Below, in pieces: positions 1-9,951 of a stretch of 64,000 nt of DNA (position 1 is its first letter; each line of letters starts with the position of its first letter). The notes beneath the pieces were generated by a model. That model was not told the origin of the DNA. It saw only the letters and a list, made by a program, of their open reading frames with translations, and did not search any database. A program made the translations under genes and the position numbers. Origin of the DNA: Oryzomicrobium sp. (GTDB lineage: Bacteria; Pseudomonadota; Gammaproteobacteria; Burkholderiales; Rhodocyclaceae); contig NZ_JAJTBG010000005.1 in assembly GCF_021287045.1 (NCBI RefSeq), positions 124,001 to 188,000 on the forward strand. Direction: 5' to 3'.

Positions 1-2079
<2,079 letters not shown>

Positions 2080-2266
2080 GGCATCACCTCGTGTTCGGCC
2101 CCGGCGCCGGGGCACTTTTCGTTCTGGTCCGCGTTCTGTTCCGTCCAGCCATACCCGCCGGCACGGCGCCGGCAGACCGGGCACCGCATCCTGAGCGGGC
2201 GCGCCAACAAGGGTGGAGAGAGATTATGCCCCTTGCAATTCACGGCGCAGCTTGACAGCGGAAACC

Positions 2267-2293
2267 TTCGATAATACGTTATCCATAATTATG
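2267..2293. promoter_or_regulatory. Candidate GntR operator between scpA and the regulator
   Basis: This AT-rich island in the divergent intergenic region contains a perfect 10-bp palindrome, CATAATTATG (2284-2293), next to GATAATACGTTATC. It lies about 60 bases upstream of the chosen regulator start. FCD-family GntR proteins usually bind short AT-rich palindromes next to their own genes. The assignment as an operator is inference from position. Confidence 0.4.
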
Positions 2294-2353
2294 AATGCAA
2301 CCACCGGCGGCAGTGAGCGCCACCCGCCCACGCCCAGGGAGAGAAAACGGAAC

Positions 2354-3082
2354 ATGACCGGCCATCGCATCGCCCAGCCAGCCCTCTATGAAGAGGTGGC
2401 GGAGCGGCTTCGCCAGCGTATTTTCGCCCACGAGCTGAAACCCGGCGCGTGGATCGACGAACAGGCCATCGCCGAACAATACGGCATCTCCCGCACCCCC
2501 TTGCGCGAGGCCCTCAAGGTGCTCGCCGCCGAGGGGCTGGTGATCCTCAAGCCCCGTCGCGGCTGCTACGTCACCGAGCTATCACCCAAGGACATCAGCG
2601 ACATCTTCCCGCTGATGGCCCTGCTCGAAGGCCGCTGCGCCTTCGAAGCCACCGAGCGCGCCAGCGCCGCCGACCGGGAACGCCTCCAGTCCCTCCACGA
2701 CGACCTGGAACAGGCCGCCCGGGACGGCGACATCCCGCGCTTCTTCGAGGCCAACCAGGAATTCCACCGCACCCTCCAGGCCATCACCGGCAACCGCTGG
2801 CTGCTCCAGGTGATCCAGGACCTGCGCAAGGTGCTCAAGCTCACCCGGCTCCACTCCCTGTCCGCCGAAGGCCGGCTGCAACAGTCCCTGGAAGAGCACC
2901 GGACCATCCTCGCCGCCGTGCTCAAGGGCGACCCGGCCCTGGCCGAGAGCCTGATGCGCGACCACCTGATGGCCGGCCGCGAGGCGGTCACCAAGAACCT
3001 GGCCGGCGAATCCGGCACCGCCCAAGCCACCCAAGCCGCCCAGTCCTCGCCGGCCCGCGGCGACGCCGTCCGCTCCTCCTGA
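2354..3082 (+). CDS. GntR-family transcriptional regulator, FCD subgroup
   Basis: DNA-binding repressor or activator of 242 residues. The N-terminal winged helix-turn-helix has the GntR signature IAEQYGISRTPLREAL. The C-terminal all-helical FCD domain has the usual histidine ligand pattern (EFHRTL, EEHRTI, MRDHL) that binds a metal and usually an organic acid. I chose ATG 2354 because GGAGAG lies about 10 bases upstream; an in-frame ATG at 2291 would fall inside the palindrome. It diverges from scpA and its stop is two bases before the crotonase-family start. Control of propionate or methylmalonyl metabolism is therefore likely, but the ligand is not readable from sequence. Confidence 0.88.
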   Translation: MTGHRIAQPALYEEVAERLRQRIFAHELKPGAWIDEQAIAEQYGISRTPLREALKVLAAEGLVILKPRRGCYVTELSPKDISDIFPLMALLEGRCAFEATERASAADRERLQSLHDDLEQAARDGDIPRFFEANQEFHRTLQAITGNRWLLQVIQDLRKVLKLTRLHSLSAEGRLQQSLEEHRTILAAVLKGDPALAESLMRDHLMAGREAVTKNLAGESGTAQATQAAQSSPARGDAVRSS

Positions 3083-3084
3083 CC

Positions 3085-3891
3085 GTGGGCGGCGCGATCC
3101 ACACCCGCCGGCAAGGGCCGGTGGCCACCGTCGCCCTGGCCAACCCGGGCAAGCTCAACGCCGTCGACTACGCCATGTGGGGCGAGCTGAAGGCCGCCCT
3201 GGACGACCTGCGCCGCGAGGCCGACGCTCCGGGCAGCGAACTGCGGGTGGTGGTCATCACCGGCGAGCCGGACGGGGCCACCCCAGCCTTCGCCGCCGGC
3301 GGCGACCTGGAAGAATTCCTCACCCTGCGCACCACCCTGGACCAGGCCCTGCACTACCACGACGAACGGGTGGCCCCGGCCCTCGACGCCATCGCCGACT
3401 GCCCCCTGCCCACGGTGGCCGCCATCGACGGGCCGTGCATCGGCGGCGGGCTGGAGATCGCCGCCGCCTGCGACCTGCGCATCGCCACCGCCTCGTCCCG
3501 CTTCGGCGCACCGATCAACCGCCTGGGCTTTTCCATGTACCCCGGCGAAATGGCCGGCCTGGTCCGGCTCGCCGGCCCCGCCGTGGTACTGGAAATCCTC
3601 CTCGAAGGCCGGGTCTTCGCCGCTGCGGAAGCCTACGCCAAGGGCCTGCTTACCCGGGTGGTGGACGACGGCGCCCTGGCCGCCGAAGTGGACGCCACCG
3701 CCCGCCGCATCGCCGCCGGCGCCCCCCTGGTGGCGCGCTGGCACAAGCAGTGGGTGCGCCGCCTGCTCCACGACGCCCCGCTGACGGCCGGGGAAAAGGC
3801 CGAATCCTTCGCTTTCCTCGCTACCGACGACTACAAGGAAGGCCTGCGCGCCTTCTTCGCCAAGGAAAAGCCGCGCTTTTCCGGCCGCTGA
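3085..3891 (+). CDS. Enoyl-CoA hydratase/isomerase (crotonase) family protein
   Basis: Crotonase-fold acyl-CoA enzyme of 268 residues. GTG at 3085 is two bases after the regulator stop, so the two genes are probably translationally coupled. The oxyanion-hole segment AAGGDLEEF (about residues 70-78) and GPCIGGGLEIAAACDL (about 115-129) are present. The first glutamate of the hydratase pair is conserved within GGGLEIA. The region that normally carries the second glutamate reads FGAPINRLGF, with no obvious Glu. It may therefore act as an isomerase, decarboxylase or thioesterase-like crotonase rather than a true hydratase. Its place beside a methylmalonyl-CoA mutase suggests a CoA ester in the propionate pathway. 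Confidence 0.85.
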   Translation: MGGAIHTRRQGPVATVALANPGKLNAVDYAMWGELKAALDDLRREADAPGSELRVVVITGEPDGATPAFAAGGDLEEFLTLRTTLDQALHYHDERVAPALDAIADCPLPTVAAIDGPCIGGGLEIAAACDLRIATASSRFGAPINRLGFSMYPGEMAGLVRLAGPAVVLEILLEGRVFAAAEAYAKGLLTRVVDDGALAAEVDATARRIAAGAPLVARWHKQWVRRLLHDAPLTAGEKAESFAFLATDDYKEGLRAFFAKEKPRFSGR

Positions 3892-4038
3892 ACCCGGCAA
3901 CGGCCGGCCGGCTCCGGGCCGGGCAACGCCCGGCAGGGCTGCCGACCGGCGCGGCGAACCGATCCTTGCACCGCCCGACCGTGGCCGCTGCCATGCCCGC
4001 CGCCCGTGCCGGCAACCGCCCCCCCGGAGGAGATTCCC

Positions 4039-4326
4039 ATGAGCCACGCCTACGTCATCGGCCACATCACCGTCAAAGACCCGCAGCGCTGGGCCGACTA
4101 CCGTAGCCAGGTGCCGGCCACCCTGGCCCCCTGGGGCGGCGAACTGGTGTTCCGCGGCGCCCGCCTGGGCGACCTGGCCGGCCGCCAGCCCCACGCCGAC
4201 GTGGTGGTGATCCGCTTTCCCGACCAGGCCGCCCTCGACGCCTGGCACGCCTCCCCCGCCTACCAGGCCCTGATCCCCCTGCGCACGGCCGCCGCCGACA
4301 TCGTGCTGACCGCCTACGGCACCTGA
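4039..4326 (+). CDS. DUF1330 family protein
   Basis: Small cytoplasmic protein of 95 residues in the dimeric ferredoxin-like-fold DUF1330 family. Family hallmarks are the opening strand SHAYVIGHITVKDPQRWADY, a central GGELVFRG segment, the pattern DVVVIRFPD, then AWHASPAYQALIPLR. The start ATG 4039 follows GGAGGAG at good spacing, so it is well translated. No catalytic role is established for the family. It stands alone, about 150 bases after the crotonase gene. Confidence 0.8.
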   Translation: MSHAYVIGHITVKDPQRWADYRSQVPATLAPWGGELVFRGARLGDLAGRQPHADVVVIRFPDQAALDAWHASPAYQALIPLRTAAADIVLTAYGT

Positions 4327-4490
4327 GCCGAACCGGGCCGAAACACCGGCCCCGGCGGGCGGCGGGCGGCGGCAGGCCGGCAGTCAGGACATCGGCAACT
4401 GCAATGCCGCAAATCAATATACATTTGGGATAATGGCAACTACCCGGGCAATCGCCGGGCAACCTTTTCAACGCCCTCGCCCGTCCCGCC

Positions 4491-5108
4491 ATGACCGTCC
4501 GCCTCGATGCCATCGCCGCGCTCATCAACCAGTTGGGCCGCTCCTTTGCCGACCCCGCCGTGCCGGCGCCGGGCAACGCCGAAATCCGCGAGGCCCTCGA
4601 CACCCTGGCCCGGATCACCAACAAGCGCTGGCTGTACGCCCAGTTCCTGCTCGACCAGGCCCGGCCGCCCCTGCTGCTCAAACCCAAGCTGGCCGACGAC
4701 ATGGCCGCCCTGCTGGCCGAGGCCCGGGCCGTCCTGGCGGCGGACACGGCCCGGCGTGCGGATTTTGCGTCCGCCCAGGCCCCCCTGGGCATCCGCTGGG
4801 GCAGCTTCCTCGCCGGCGCGGCCCTGGTGGGCTACGGCCTGCTCGGCATCCATTACGACGACCTGTACATCCCGGGCAAGCGCAGCGGCGGCCTCCACCT
4901 GCACGGCCTACCGATCTGGCTGATGTTCGCCGCCATCCTGTGCGCGGCGCTGCTGCTCGGCAGCGCGGTCGCGGACCGCTACGACCGGCGCGGCAACGGG
5001 CGCCACAACCGCGCCCTGGCCCGCTGCTGCAAGGTGGCCGCCTGGTCCCTGCTCGCCGCCGCCCTGGCGCTGGACGTGGCCATCAAGCTGCAACTGGTCG
5101 CCCTGTAG
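4491..5108 (+). CDS. Hypothetical inner-membrane protein, three predicted TM helices
   Basis: Protein of 205 residues that I do not recognise. The first 100 residues are soluble and mainly helical. Three hydrophobic segments follow: around 103-118 (GSFLAGAALVGYGLLGI), around 140-158 (IWLMFAAILCAALLLGSAV) and near the C-terminus (AAWSLLAAALALDVAI). A short basic loop, DRYDRRGNGRHNR, lies between the last two. The start ATG 4491 has only a weak ribosome site. It converges with alkB. Confidence 0.6.
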   Translation: MTVRLDAIAALINQLGRSFADPAVPAPGNAEIREALDTLARITNKRWLYAQFLLDQARPPLLLKPKLADDMAALLAEARAVLAADTARRADFASAQAPLGIRWGSFLAGAALVGYGLLGIHYDDLYIPGKRSGGLHLHGLPIWLMFAAILCAALLLGSAVADRYDRRGNGRHNRALARCCKVAAWSLLAAALALDVAIKLQLVAL

Positions 5109-5126
5109 GCGGCGGCCGGCCCTTCC

Positions 5127-5792
5127 CTAACCGGCCTTACGGAAGGTCAGGCTGACGCGCCGGGGGCCGAGCATGGGGTGATCCCCCTCCCGCACCGGCA
5201 GCACGCCGTGGAAATGCAGCCGCGCCGGGCCGCCCCACACCGCCACGTCCCCGTGGGTGAGCAGATGGCGAGTGGTCCGGTCCTCCCGGCGCGGCCCGCC
5301 GAAGAGGAAGGTGGCCGGCAGCCCCAGGGACACGGTGACGATGGGCTGGCGCAAGTCCCGCTCGTTCTTGTCCTGGTGCAGGGAGAGGCGGGTGCCCGGG
5401 GCGTAGCTGTTGATCAGGCAGGCGTCGGCGGCAAAGCCGGCGAATCCGGCGGCGGCCGCCGCTTCCGCCGCCAGACGGGCAAAGGCGGGCGGCATGGCCG
5501 GCCAAGGCCGGCCGCTGTCCGGATCGCAGGGCGCATAACGGTAGCCGTGGCGGTCGCTCACCCAGCCCAGGGCACCGCAGTTGGTCATGGCCACCGACAT
5601 GGCCAGACCGCCGGGGGTGACCATGCAGCGGAAGGGCGCCGCGGCCGCCACCGCCGCCAGGGCGGCGAGCAGTTCATCCATGCCGGCCAGGGCATGGCGG
5701 CGCAGCAGGACGGCCCCCGGGGCGATGTCCTCGCGCCAGGGCGGCGTCGGGTCGATGCCCGCCTCGGGCGGGCCGAACAGGTCCAGGGTCAT
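5127..5792 (-). CDS. alkB: Alpha-ketoglutarate-dependent DNA demethylase AlkB
   Basis: Fe(II)/2-oxoglutarate dioxygenase that oxidatively removes 1-methyladenine and 3-methylcytosine from DNA. At 221 residues it is close to the E. coli length (216). Iron ligands are H139 and D141 in LSLHQDKNE and H195 in RLHFHG. The 2-oxoglutarate-binding arginines are in RRVSLTFR near the C-terminus. NSYAPGTRLSLH also matches the family. It lies downstream of ada in the same direction, as in E. coli, but 219 bases apart with a repeat element between them, so it may have its own promoter. Confidence 0.95.
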   Translation of the reverse strand: MTLDLFGPPEAGIDPTPPWREDIAPGAVLLRRHALAGMDELLAALAAVAAAAPFRCMVTPGGLAMSVAMTNCGALGWVSDRHGYRYAPCDPDSGRPWPAMPPAFARLAAEAAAAAGFAGFAADACLINSYAPGTRLSLHQDKNERDLRQPIVTVSLGLPATFLFGGPRREDRTTRHLLTHGDVAVWGGPARLHFHGVLPVREGDHPMLGPRRVSLTFRKAG

Positions 5793-5872
5793 GACGGATC
5801 GCGGGATTCAACGGCGATAAAAACTGGCGGATGCACAACCCGCCGGAGCGCGCATCCTCGCATAGCCTTGTG

Positions 5873-5993
5873 CAAACCCCGCGCCCCTATTGGTTTTCCG
5901 AAAGGCACCGGCGCCGGGCAAGACAGGGCGCCACTCTCCGGACCACTCCATCGGAGACGCCCGTCCCTATTGGCTTTCCGGGCAGGGGCATGA
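5873..5993. repeat. Extragenic GC-rich repeat, about three 40-bp units
   Basis: The 219-base gap between ada and alkB holds two copies of CCCTATTGGYTTTCCG, at 5885-5900 and 5965-5980, exactly 80 bases apart. A middle unit starting near 5921 (AGACAGGGCGCC...CTCTCCGGA) aligns with the unit at 38933. The segment starts with CAAACCCCGCGCC, which recurs at 16835 and 52368. The TGGCTTTCCGGGCAGGGG end resembles 7161-7181 upstream of ada. I read this as a short array of a dispersed intergenic repeat. Confidence 0.6.
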
Positions 5994-6011
5994 ACCGCCC
6001 GACGGGAACGC

Positions 6012-7151
6012 TCATTCCTCCGACTCCCGGTCGAGCAGGCTGCGCTTACGCTCCACACCCCAGCGGTAGCCGGCCAGGCCGCCGTCGCTGCGCACCACCC
6101 GGTGACAGGGAATGGCCACCGCCAGGGGGTTGGCGGCGCAGGCCTGGGCCACGGCGCGCACCGCCCGGGGGGCGCCGATGCGTTCGGCGATCTCGGTGTA
6201 AGTGGCGGTCTGCCCCGGCGGAATGGCGCGCAGGGTCTGCCAGACCCGTTGCTGGAAGGCGGTGCCGCGCAGGTCCAGGGGCAGGTCCAGGCCCAGCCGG
6301 GGCGCATCCACGAAGCCCACCACCCGGGCCACCCAGTCCTCGAACCCGGCGTCGCCGCCCACCAGCTCGGCCCGGGGGAAGCGGTCCTGGAGATCCCGCG
6401 CCAGAGCCTGGGGGTCGTCGCCGAGCAGGATGGCGCACACCCCGCGCCCGCTGCGCGCCACCAGGATCGCCCCCAGGGAGCACTGGCCGATGGCGAAACG
6501 GATCGTCTCGCCGGCGCCCCCGTCCCGGTAGCGGCCCGGTGCCATGCCCAGCAGCGCCGCCGGATTCTCGTAGACCCGGCTGCTGGCGTTGAAGCCGGCG
6601 GCGTAGATCGCCTCGGTAACGCCGCCCCCTCCGGCCAGGGCCTGGCGCAACCGCGCCGCCCGATCCGCCGCGGCGTACTGGTGCGGGGTCAGCCCGGTGA
6701 CGGCCTTGAAGATGCGGTGGAAGTGGTAGGGGCTCATCCCCGCCCCGGCCGCCAGGTCCGCCAGCCGGGGCACCCCGTCGGCGGCGGCGATCCGGCGGCA
6801 GGCGTCGGCCACCGTGGCGGCGTGGCGCTCGGCGGGGGGCGGCAGGTCCGGCCGGCAGCGCTTGCAGGGGCGGAACCCTGCCGCCTCGGCGCCAGCCCGG
6901 TCGGCGAAAAAGCGCACGTGCGCCGGCAAGGGCGTCCGGGCGCCGCAGGACGGGCGGCAATACACCCCGGTGGTGGTCACCCCGTAGTAGAAGCTGCCAT
7001 CGGCCCGAGCGTCCCGGGCGGCGAGGGCGGCCCAGCGGGGATCGTCGGTCCGTTCCTGGGCTGTTTCCCGGGCCGGAGCCTTGGCGTCAGCCTGGTCCAA
7101 CCGGTCGGCGGAAGGAGGAATAGAGGGAGGGGTGGAGACAGCGGTTTTCAC
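6012..7151 (-). CDS. ada: Bifunctional DNA repair methyltransferase and transcriptional activator Ada
   Basis: Repairs methylphosphotriesters and O6-alkylguanine by transferring the alkyl group to its own cysteines; the methylated form activates the adaptive response. The N-terminal zinc domain has C65, C69, C96 and C99, the same spacing as E. coli C38/C42/C69/C72. An AraC-type helix-turn-helix follows (ADLAAGAGMSPYHFHRIFK). The C-terminal methyltransferase domain has the acceptor C349 in PCHRVV. The start is GTG 7151 with AGGTG upstream, giving 379 residues with a longer N-terminal tail than E. coli (354). alkB lies downstream and alkA is divergent. Confidence 0.94.
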   Translation of the reverse strand: MKTAVSTPPSIPPSADRLDQADAKAPARETAQERTDDPRWAALAARDARADGSFYYGVTTTGVYCRPSCGARTPLPAHVRFFADRAGAEAAGFRPCKRCRPDLPPPAERHAATVADACRRIAAADGVPRLADLAAGAGMSPYHFHRIFKAVTGLTPHQYAAADRAARLRQALAGGGGVTEAIYAAGFNASSRVYENPAALLGMAPGRYRDGGAGETIRFAIGQCSLGAILVARSGRGVCAILLGDDPQALARDLQDRFPRAELVGGDAGFEDWVARVVGFVDAPRLGLDLPLDLRGTAFQQRVWQTLRAIPPGQTATYTEIAERIGAPRAVRAVAQACAANPLAVAIPCHRVVRSDGGLAGYRWGVERKRSLLDRESEE

Positions 7152-7363
7152 GATGGCACCTGGTTTTCTGGCAGGGGATGAGCGCACTGTAGCCGGCCCG
7201 GCCCGATGCCGCACTCCACTGCTTGCTTTCGAATTTTCCCACGCCGCCCCGCCGGAATCGCACCGGCGCAACCCTGCGTCCGGCACGGCAGCGCAAGAAA
7301 CGGAGCGCCGCCGCGCCCCATGCCTGATAGGCTTGGCGCTCCCCGTCGCCGCCCTTGCCCTTC
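7152..7363. promoter_or_regulatory. Divergent ada/alkA control region with candidate Ada box
   Basis: This 212-base gap separates ada (minus) and alkA (plus). AGCGCAAGA at 7290-7298, about 65 bases before alkA, resembles the E. coli Ada box core AAAGCGCA. TGGTTTTCTGGCAGGGG at 7161-7177, just upstream of ada, resembles the repeat near alkB. No strong -10/-35 pair is visible. The regulatory reading is inference. Confidence 0.35.
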
Positions 7364-8023
7364 ATGCCCCCCATCGCCCCTGAAAACCCTGCCCCCTACC
7401 GGGATGCCAGCGCCCACCTGGCCGGCGTGGATGCGGACTGGGCCTGGCTGGTGGCCACGGTGGGTCCCTGCACCCACGCCCCCAAACCGGCCCGGGAGCC
7501 CTACGAAGCCCTGATCCGCGCCGTGGCCTACCAGCAGCTGCACGTGCGCGCGGCGGACGCCATGGTCGCCCGCTTCCTCGCCCTCTTTCCGGAGGCGCCC
7601 TTCCCCACGCCCCAGCAGATCCTGGCCACCGCCCCCGAGGCGCTGCGGGCCTGCGGCTTCTCCACGCGCAAGGTCGCCACCATCCAGGCCCTCGCCGCCG
7701 GCGCCGCCAGCGGGCTGGTGCCCGGCCGGGAAGAAGCCCTGGCCCTGGAGGACGACGCCCTGGTGGCGCGCCTCACCGCCCTGCCCGGCATCGGCCGCTG
7801 GACCGTGGAAATGTTCCTGATCTACACCCTGGAGCGGCTCGACATCCTGCCGGTGGACGACTTCGGCGTGCGCGACGGCTACCGGCGCCTCAAGTCCCTG
7901 CCCGCCGCCCCGGGGCGGCGCGAACTGGCCGCCGCCGGCGACGCCCTGCGCCCCTACCGCACCATCGCCGCCTGGTACCTGTGGCGGGTGCCCAAGGACA
8001 AGACCCCGGCCGCCACCGCCTGA
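7364..8023 (+). CDS. alkA: DNA-3-methyladenine glycosylase II (AlkA type)
   Basis: Excises alkylated bases from DNA to start base-excision repair. The 219 residues match the shorter form of the family, which lacks the N-terminal domain of E. coli AlkA (282 residues). The helix-hairpin-helix is LPGIGRWTVEMF (about 140-151), and the catalytic aspartate is D166 in PVDDFGVR. ATG 7364 is preferred; the in-frame TTG at 7355 would add only three residues. It is divergent from ada, which normally activates alkA. Confidence 0.93.
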   Translation: MPPIAPENPAPYRDASAHLAGVDADWAWLVATVGPCTHAPKPAREPYEALIRAVAYQQLHVRAADAMVARFLALFPEAPFPTPQQILATAPEALRACGFSTRKVATIQALAAGAASGLVPGREEALALEDDALVARLTALPGIGRWTVEMFLIYTLERLDILPVDDFGVRDGYRRLKSLPAAPGRRELAAAGDALRPYRTIAAWYLWRVPKDKTPAATA

Positions 8024-8036
8024 CCGCACCACGCCC

Positions 8037-8570
8037 ATGCCGCAGAACGCCTCCGCCCGATCCTCCCTGCTGCCGGTCTGGGCCGCCGCCCTGGTCTTCG
8101 CCGTCTCCCAGGCCAACCTGGCCCGCCTGCTGGCGCCCCTTAACCCCAGCCTCTTCGCCCTGCAACTGGCCTTCACCCCCGACGCCTTCTGGCGGGTGAT
8201 CGAGGCCTGGGGACCGGCCGGGGTGGCGGCCTACCGGGCCCATTTCCCCTACGACTTCCTCCACCCCTTCCTCTACGGTGCCTTCGGCTACCTGACGGCC
8301 ACCCGCACCGCCCTGCTGCCCGGGCGTACACCGGCCCTGGGCCGCGCCGCCCGCGGGGCCCTGCCCGTGGCCGGGCTGTGTGACCTGGCCGAAAACGCCC
8401 TGCACCTGCATCTGCTCGCCCTGGCGCCCGGGGCCGGCGGCGGGCTGGTGACCCTGTCCGGCACCTGTTCCCTGATCAAGTGGGGCCTGGCCGCCGCCTT
8501 CGCCCTGGCCCTGGGCTGGGGCGTGCTGCGCCACGGCGTCGCCCGCCTGGCCGGGGCGCGGCCGGGCTGA
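8037..8570 (+). CDS. Hypothetical membrane protein, about four TM helices
   Basis: Protein of 177 residues, 14 bases downstream of alkA and probably cotranscribed with it. Hydrophobic segments are visible near residues 10-28 (LLPVWAAALVFAVSQANL), 72-90, 105-125 and 140-168. There is no recognised enzyme motif; HFPYDFLHPFLYG and LCDLAENALHLHLL are the most polar conserved-looking stretches. No family can be assigned with confidence. A strong terminator follows directly. Confidence 0.6.
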   Translation: MPQNASARSSLLPVWAAALVFAVSQANLARLLAPLNPSLFALQLAFTPDAFWRVIEAWGPAGVAAYRAHFPYDFLHPFLYGAFGYLTATRTALLPGRTPALGRAARGALPVAGLCDLAENALHLHLLALAPGAGGGLVTLSGTCSLIKWGLAAAFALALGWGVLRHGVARLAGARPG

Positions 8571-8591
8571 CGGGTCCCCGCGACGCCCCAA

Positions 8592-8633
8592 CCGACAAAA
8601 AAGGCACGGATCGTTCCGTGCCTTTTTTGTCGG
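8592..8633 (+). terminator. Strong intrinsic terminator
   Basis: Two perfect 19-base arms (8592-8610 and 8615-8633) flank a TCGT loop. Each arm contains an A6 or T6 run next to GGCACGGA/TCCGTGCC. The structure can work on either strand and closes the alkA transcript. Confidence 0.9.
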
Positions 8634-8665
8634 GCGGCATTTTTTCACGGCGATTTTGATACGAA

Positions 8666-8692
8666 CCTGGAAACTTCGGCACCAATCTTGAA
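8666..8692 (+). promoter_or_regulatory. Direct-repeat element upstream of the AraC-type regulator
   Basis: CCTGGAA (8666-8672) and TCTTGAA (8686-8692) are spaced 20 bases apart. The second half lies inside GCACCAATCTTGAA, which recurs exactly at 9876-9889 upstream of the diguanylate cyclase gene. Two direct half-sites about two helical turns apart are typical of AraC-family binding sites, so autoregulation is a reasonable inference. Confidence 0.5.
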
Positions 8693-8827
8693 GATATGCC
8701 GGGCGACTGCCGGCACCATGAACGCATTCCCCGGGCGGCCGTGAGCGCCCGCTGAAGCGCTGGCGCCGCGGCTCCGGGAGATTTGCTGGCCGTAGCACTC
8801 GGCGTTGCACTTTCAGGTGGTCGATCG

Positions 8828-9784
8828 ATGGCGGATGCGCGTTTCCATGTTCCGCTCCCGGAAATTTCCCTTGCTCCCTTGTCCCATCCGGACGAATACA
8901 GCCGCGAACAGACCTGCTTCGAGGCCGGCGACGCCGTTACCGTCGTCAAGGACAGCGAGGGGCTGGGCTGGACCGACCTGTACGCCGTGGTCGCCGAGGA
9001 ACGCCCCCACGTGGCGGTGCGCCGGGCGGTCCCGGCCCTGTGGTTCGCCGCCGCCCTGCGCGAATGGTCCCTGCACCGGCTCATCGGCGACCTGGAATAC
9101 CGGGGCTCCGGCCCGGCCGGCCGGGTGACGGTCACCCCGCCCGGGGATTCGGTGCTGGACGTGATCGGCGCCCCCACCCTGGTGCTGCACGTGTTCCTGC
9201 GCGAGGACGTGCTGTTCGAAGTGGCCAGCCAGCTGTTCGCCGGACCGCCCCCCGAACCGGCGAGCCTGGGCGGCTTCGCCCTGGACGATCCGGGCCTGCT
9301 GCAGCTCCTGCGGGCGGTCAAGCACGGCCTGTACGAATCCGTCCAGGGCGCCGGCCTGAAGATGGGCTACCTGTCCCGGGCCCTGGCCGCCCACGTGCTG
9401 CAACGCTCGCCTCAGGCCCCTGCCCTCAAGCCGCACCGGCGGCAATGGAAGGGGCACGGCCTGAGTTCGCGCCAGTTGCGCCTGGTGCTCGAATGCATCG
9501 AGGACAACCTGGGCCACAACATCACCATCAACGCCCTGTCCGCCCTGGCCGGCCTGAGCCGGGTGCAGTTCATCCGCCGCTTCAAGGTGTCGACTCGCAT
9601 GACGCCCCACCAGTACGTGATCGAAACCCGGGTGCGCCGGGCCCGGCAACTCCTGGTCGAAGGACTGCTGCCCCTGGCCGACATCGCCGCCATCTGCGGC
9701 TTCTCCAGCCAGACCCATTTCAGCTCCACCTTCAAGCGCCTGGTCGGCACCTCGCCGGCAACCTACCGACGCATGATCGGCTGA
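8828..9784 (+). CDS. AraC-family transcriptional regulator
   Basis: Protein of 318 residues with an unassigned N-terminal sensor domain (about 1-200) and a C-terminal double helix-turn-helix. The first HTH covers NALSALAGLSRVQFIRRFK and the second IAAICGFSSQTHFSSTFK, followed by the family ending GTSPATYRR. ATG 8828 is chosen because AGGTGG lies eight bases upstream; a TTG at 8783 would add 15 residues without a good site. No ligand can be inferred. The shared direct-repeat element upstream of this gene and of the next one suggests it controls the diguanylate cyclase gene. Confidence 0.9.
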   Translation: MADARFHVPLPEISLAPLSHPDEYSREQTCFEAGDAVTVVKDSEGLGWTDLYAVVAEERPHVAVRRAVPALWFAAALREWSLHRLIGDLEYRGSGPAGRVTVTPPGDSVLDVIGAPTLVLHVFLREDVLFEVASQLFAGPPPEPASLGGFALDDPGLLQLLRAVKHGLYESVQGAGLKMGYLSRALAAHVLQRSPQAPALKPHRRQWKGHGLSSRQLRLVLECIEDNLGHNITINALSALAGLSRVQFIRRFKVSTRMTPHQYVIETRVRRARQLLVEGLLPLADIAAICGFSSQTHFSSTFKRLVGTSPATYRRMIG

Positions 9785-9862
9785 TGCCAAGCGGCATCGC
9801 CGGGCCGCCCGGCCGTCCGGTTGAGGTGCGGCCAATGCCCCCGGCCCACGCGCTTTTACGAA

Positions 9863-9889
9863 TGTTGAAAAACGCGCACCAATCTTGAA
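9863..9889 (+). promoter_or_regulatory. Second copy of the direct-repeat element, upstream of the diguanylate cyclase
   Basis: TGTTGAA (9863-9869) and TCTTGAA (9883-9889) keep the 20-base spacing seen at 8666-8692. The 14-base string GCACCAATCTTGAA is identical in both. A GC-rich inverted repeat (GCGGC...GCCGC) follows each copy at a similar distance. Confidence 0.5.
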
Positions 9890-9951
9890 TACAGCGGCGG
9901 CCACGGCCGCTACCTTATTCAGGCGACATTGCCGCACGACCGACCGACGCG

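Noticed and set aside
2566-4248. Minus-strand frame of 560 codons across the GntR and crotonase genes
   Set aside because: Antisense to two well-supported genes and without recognisable domains.
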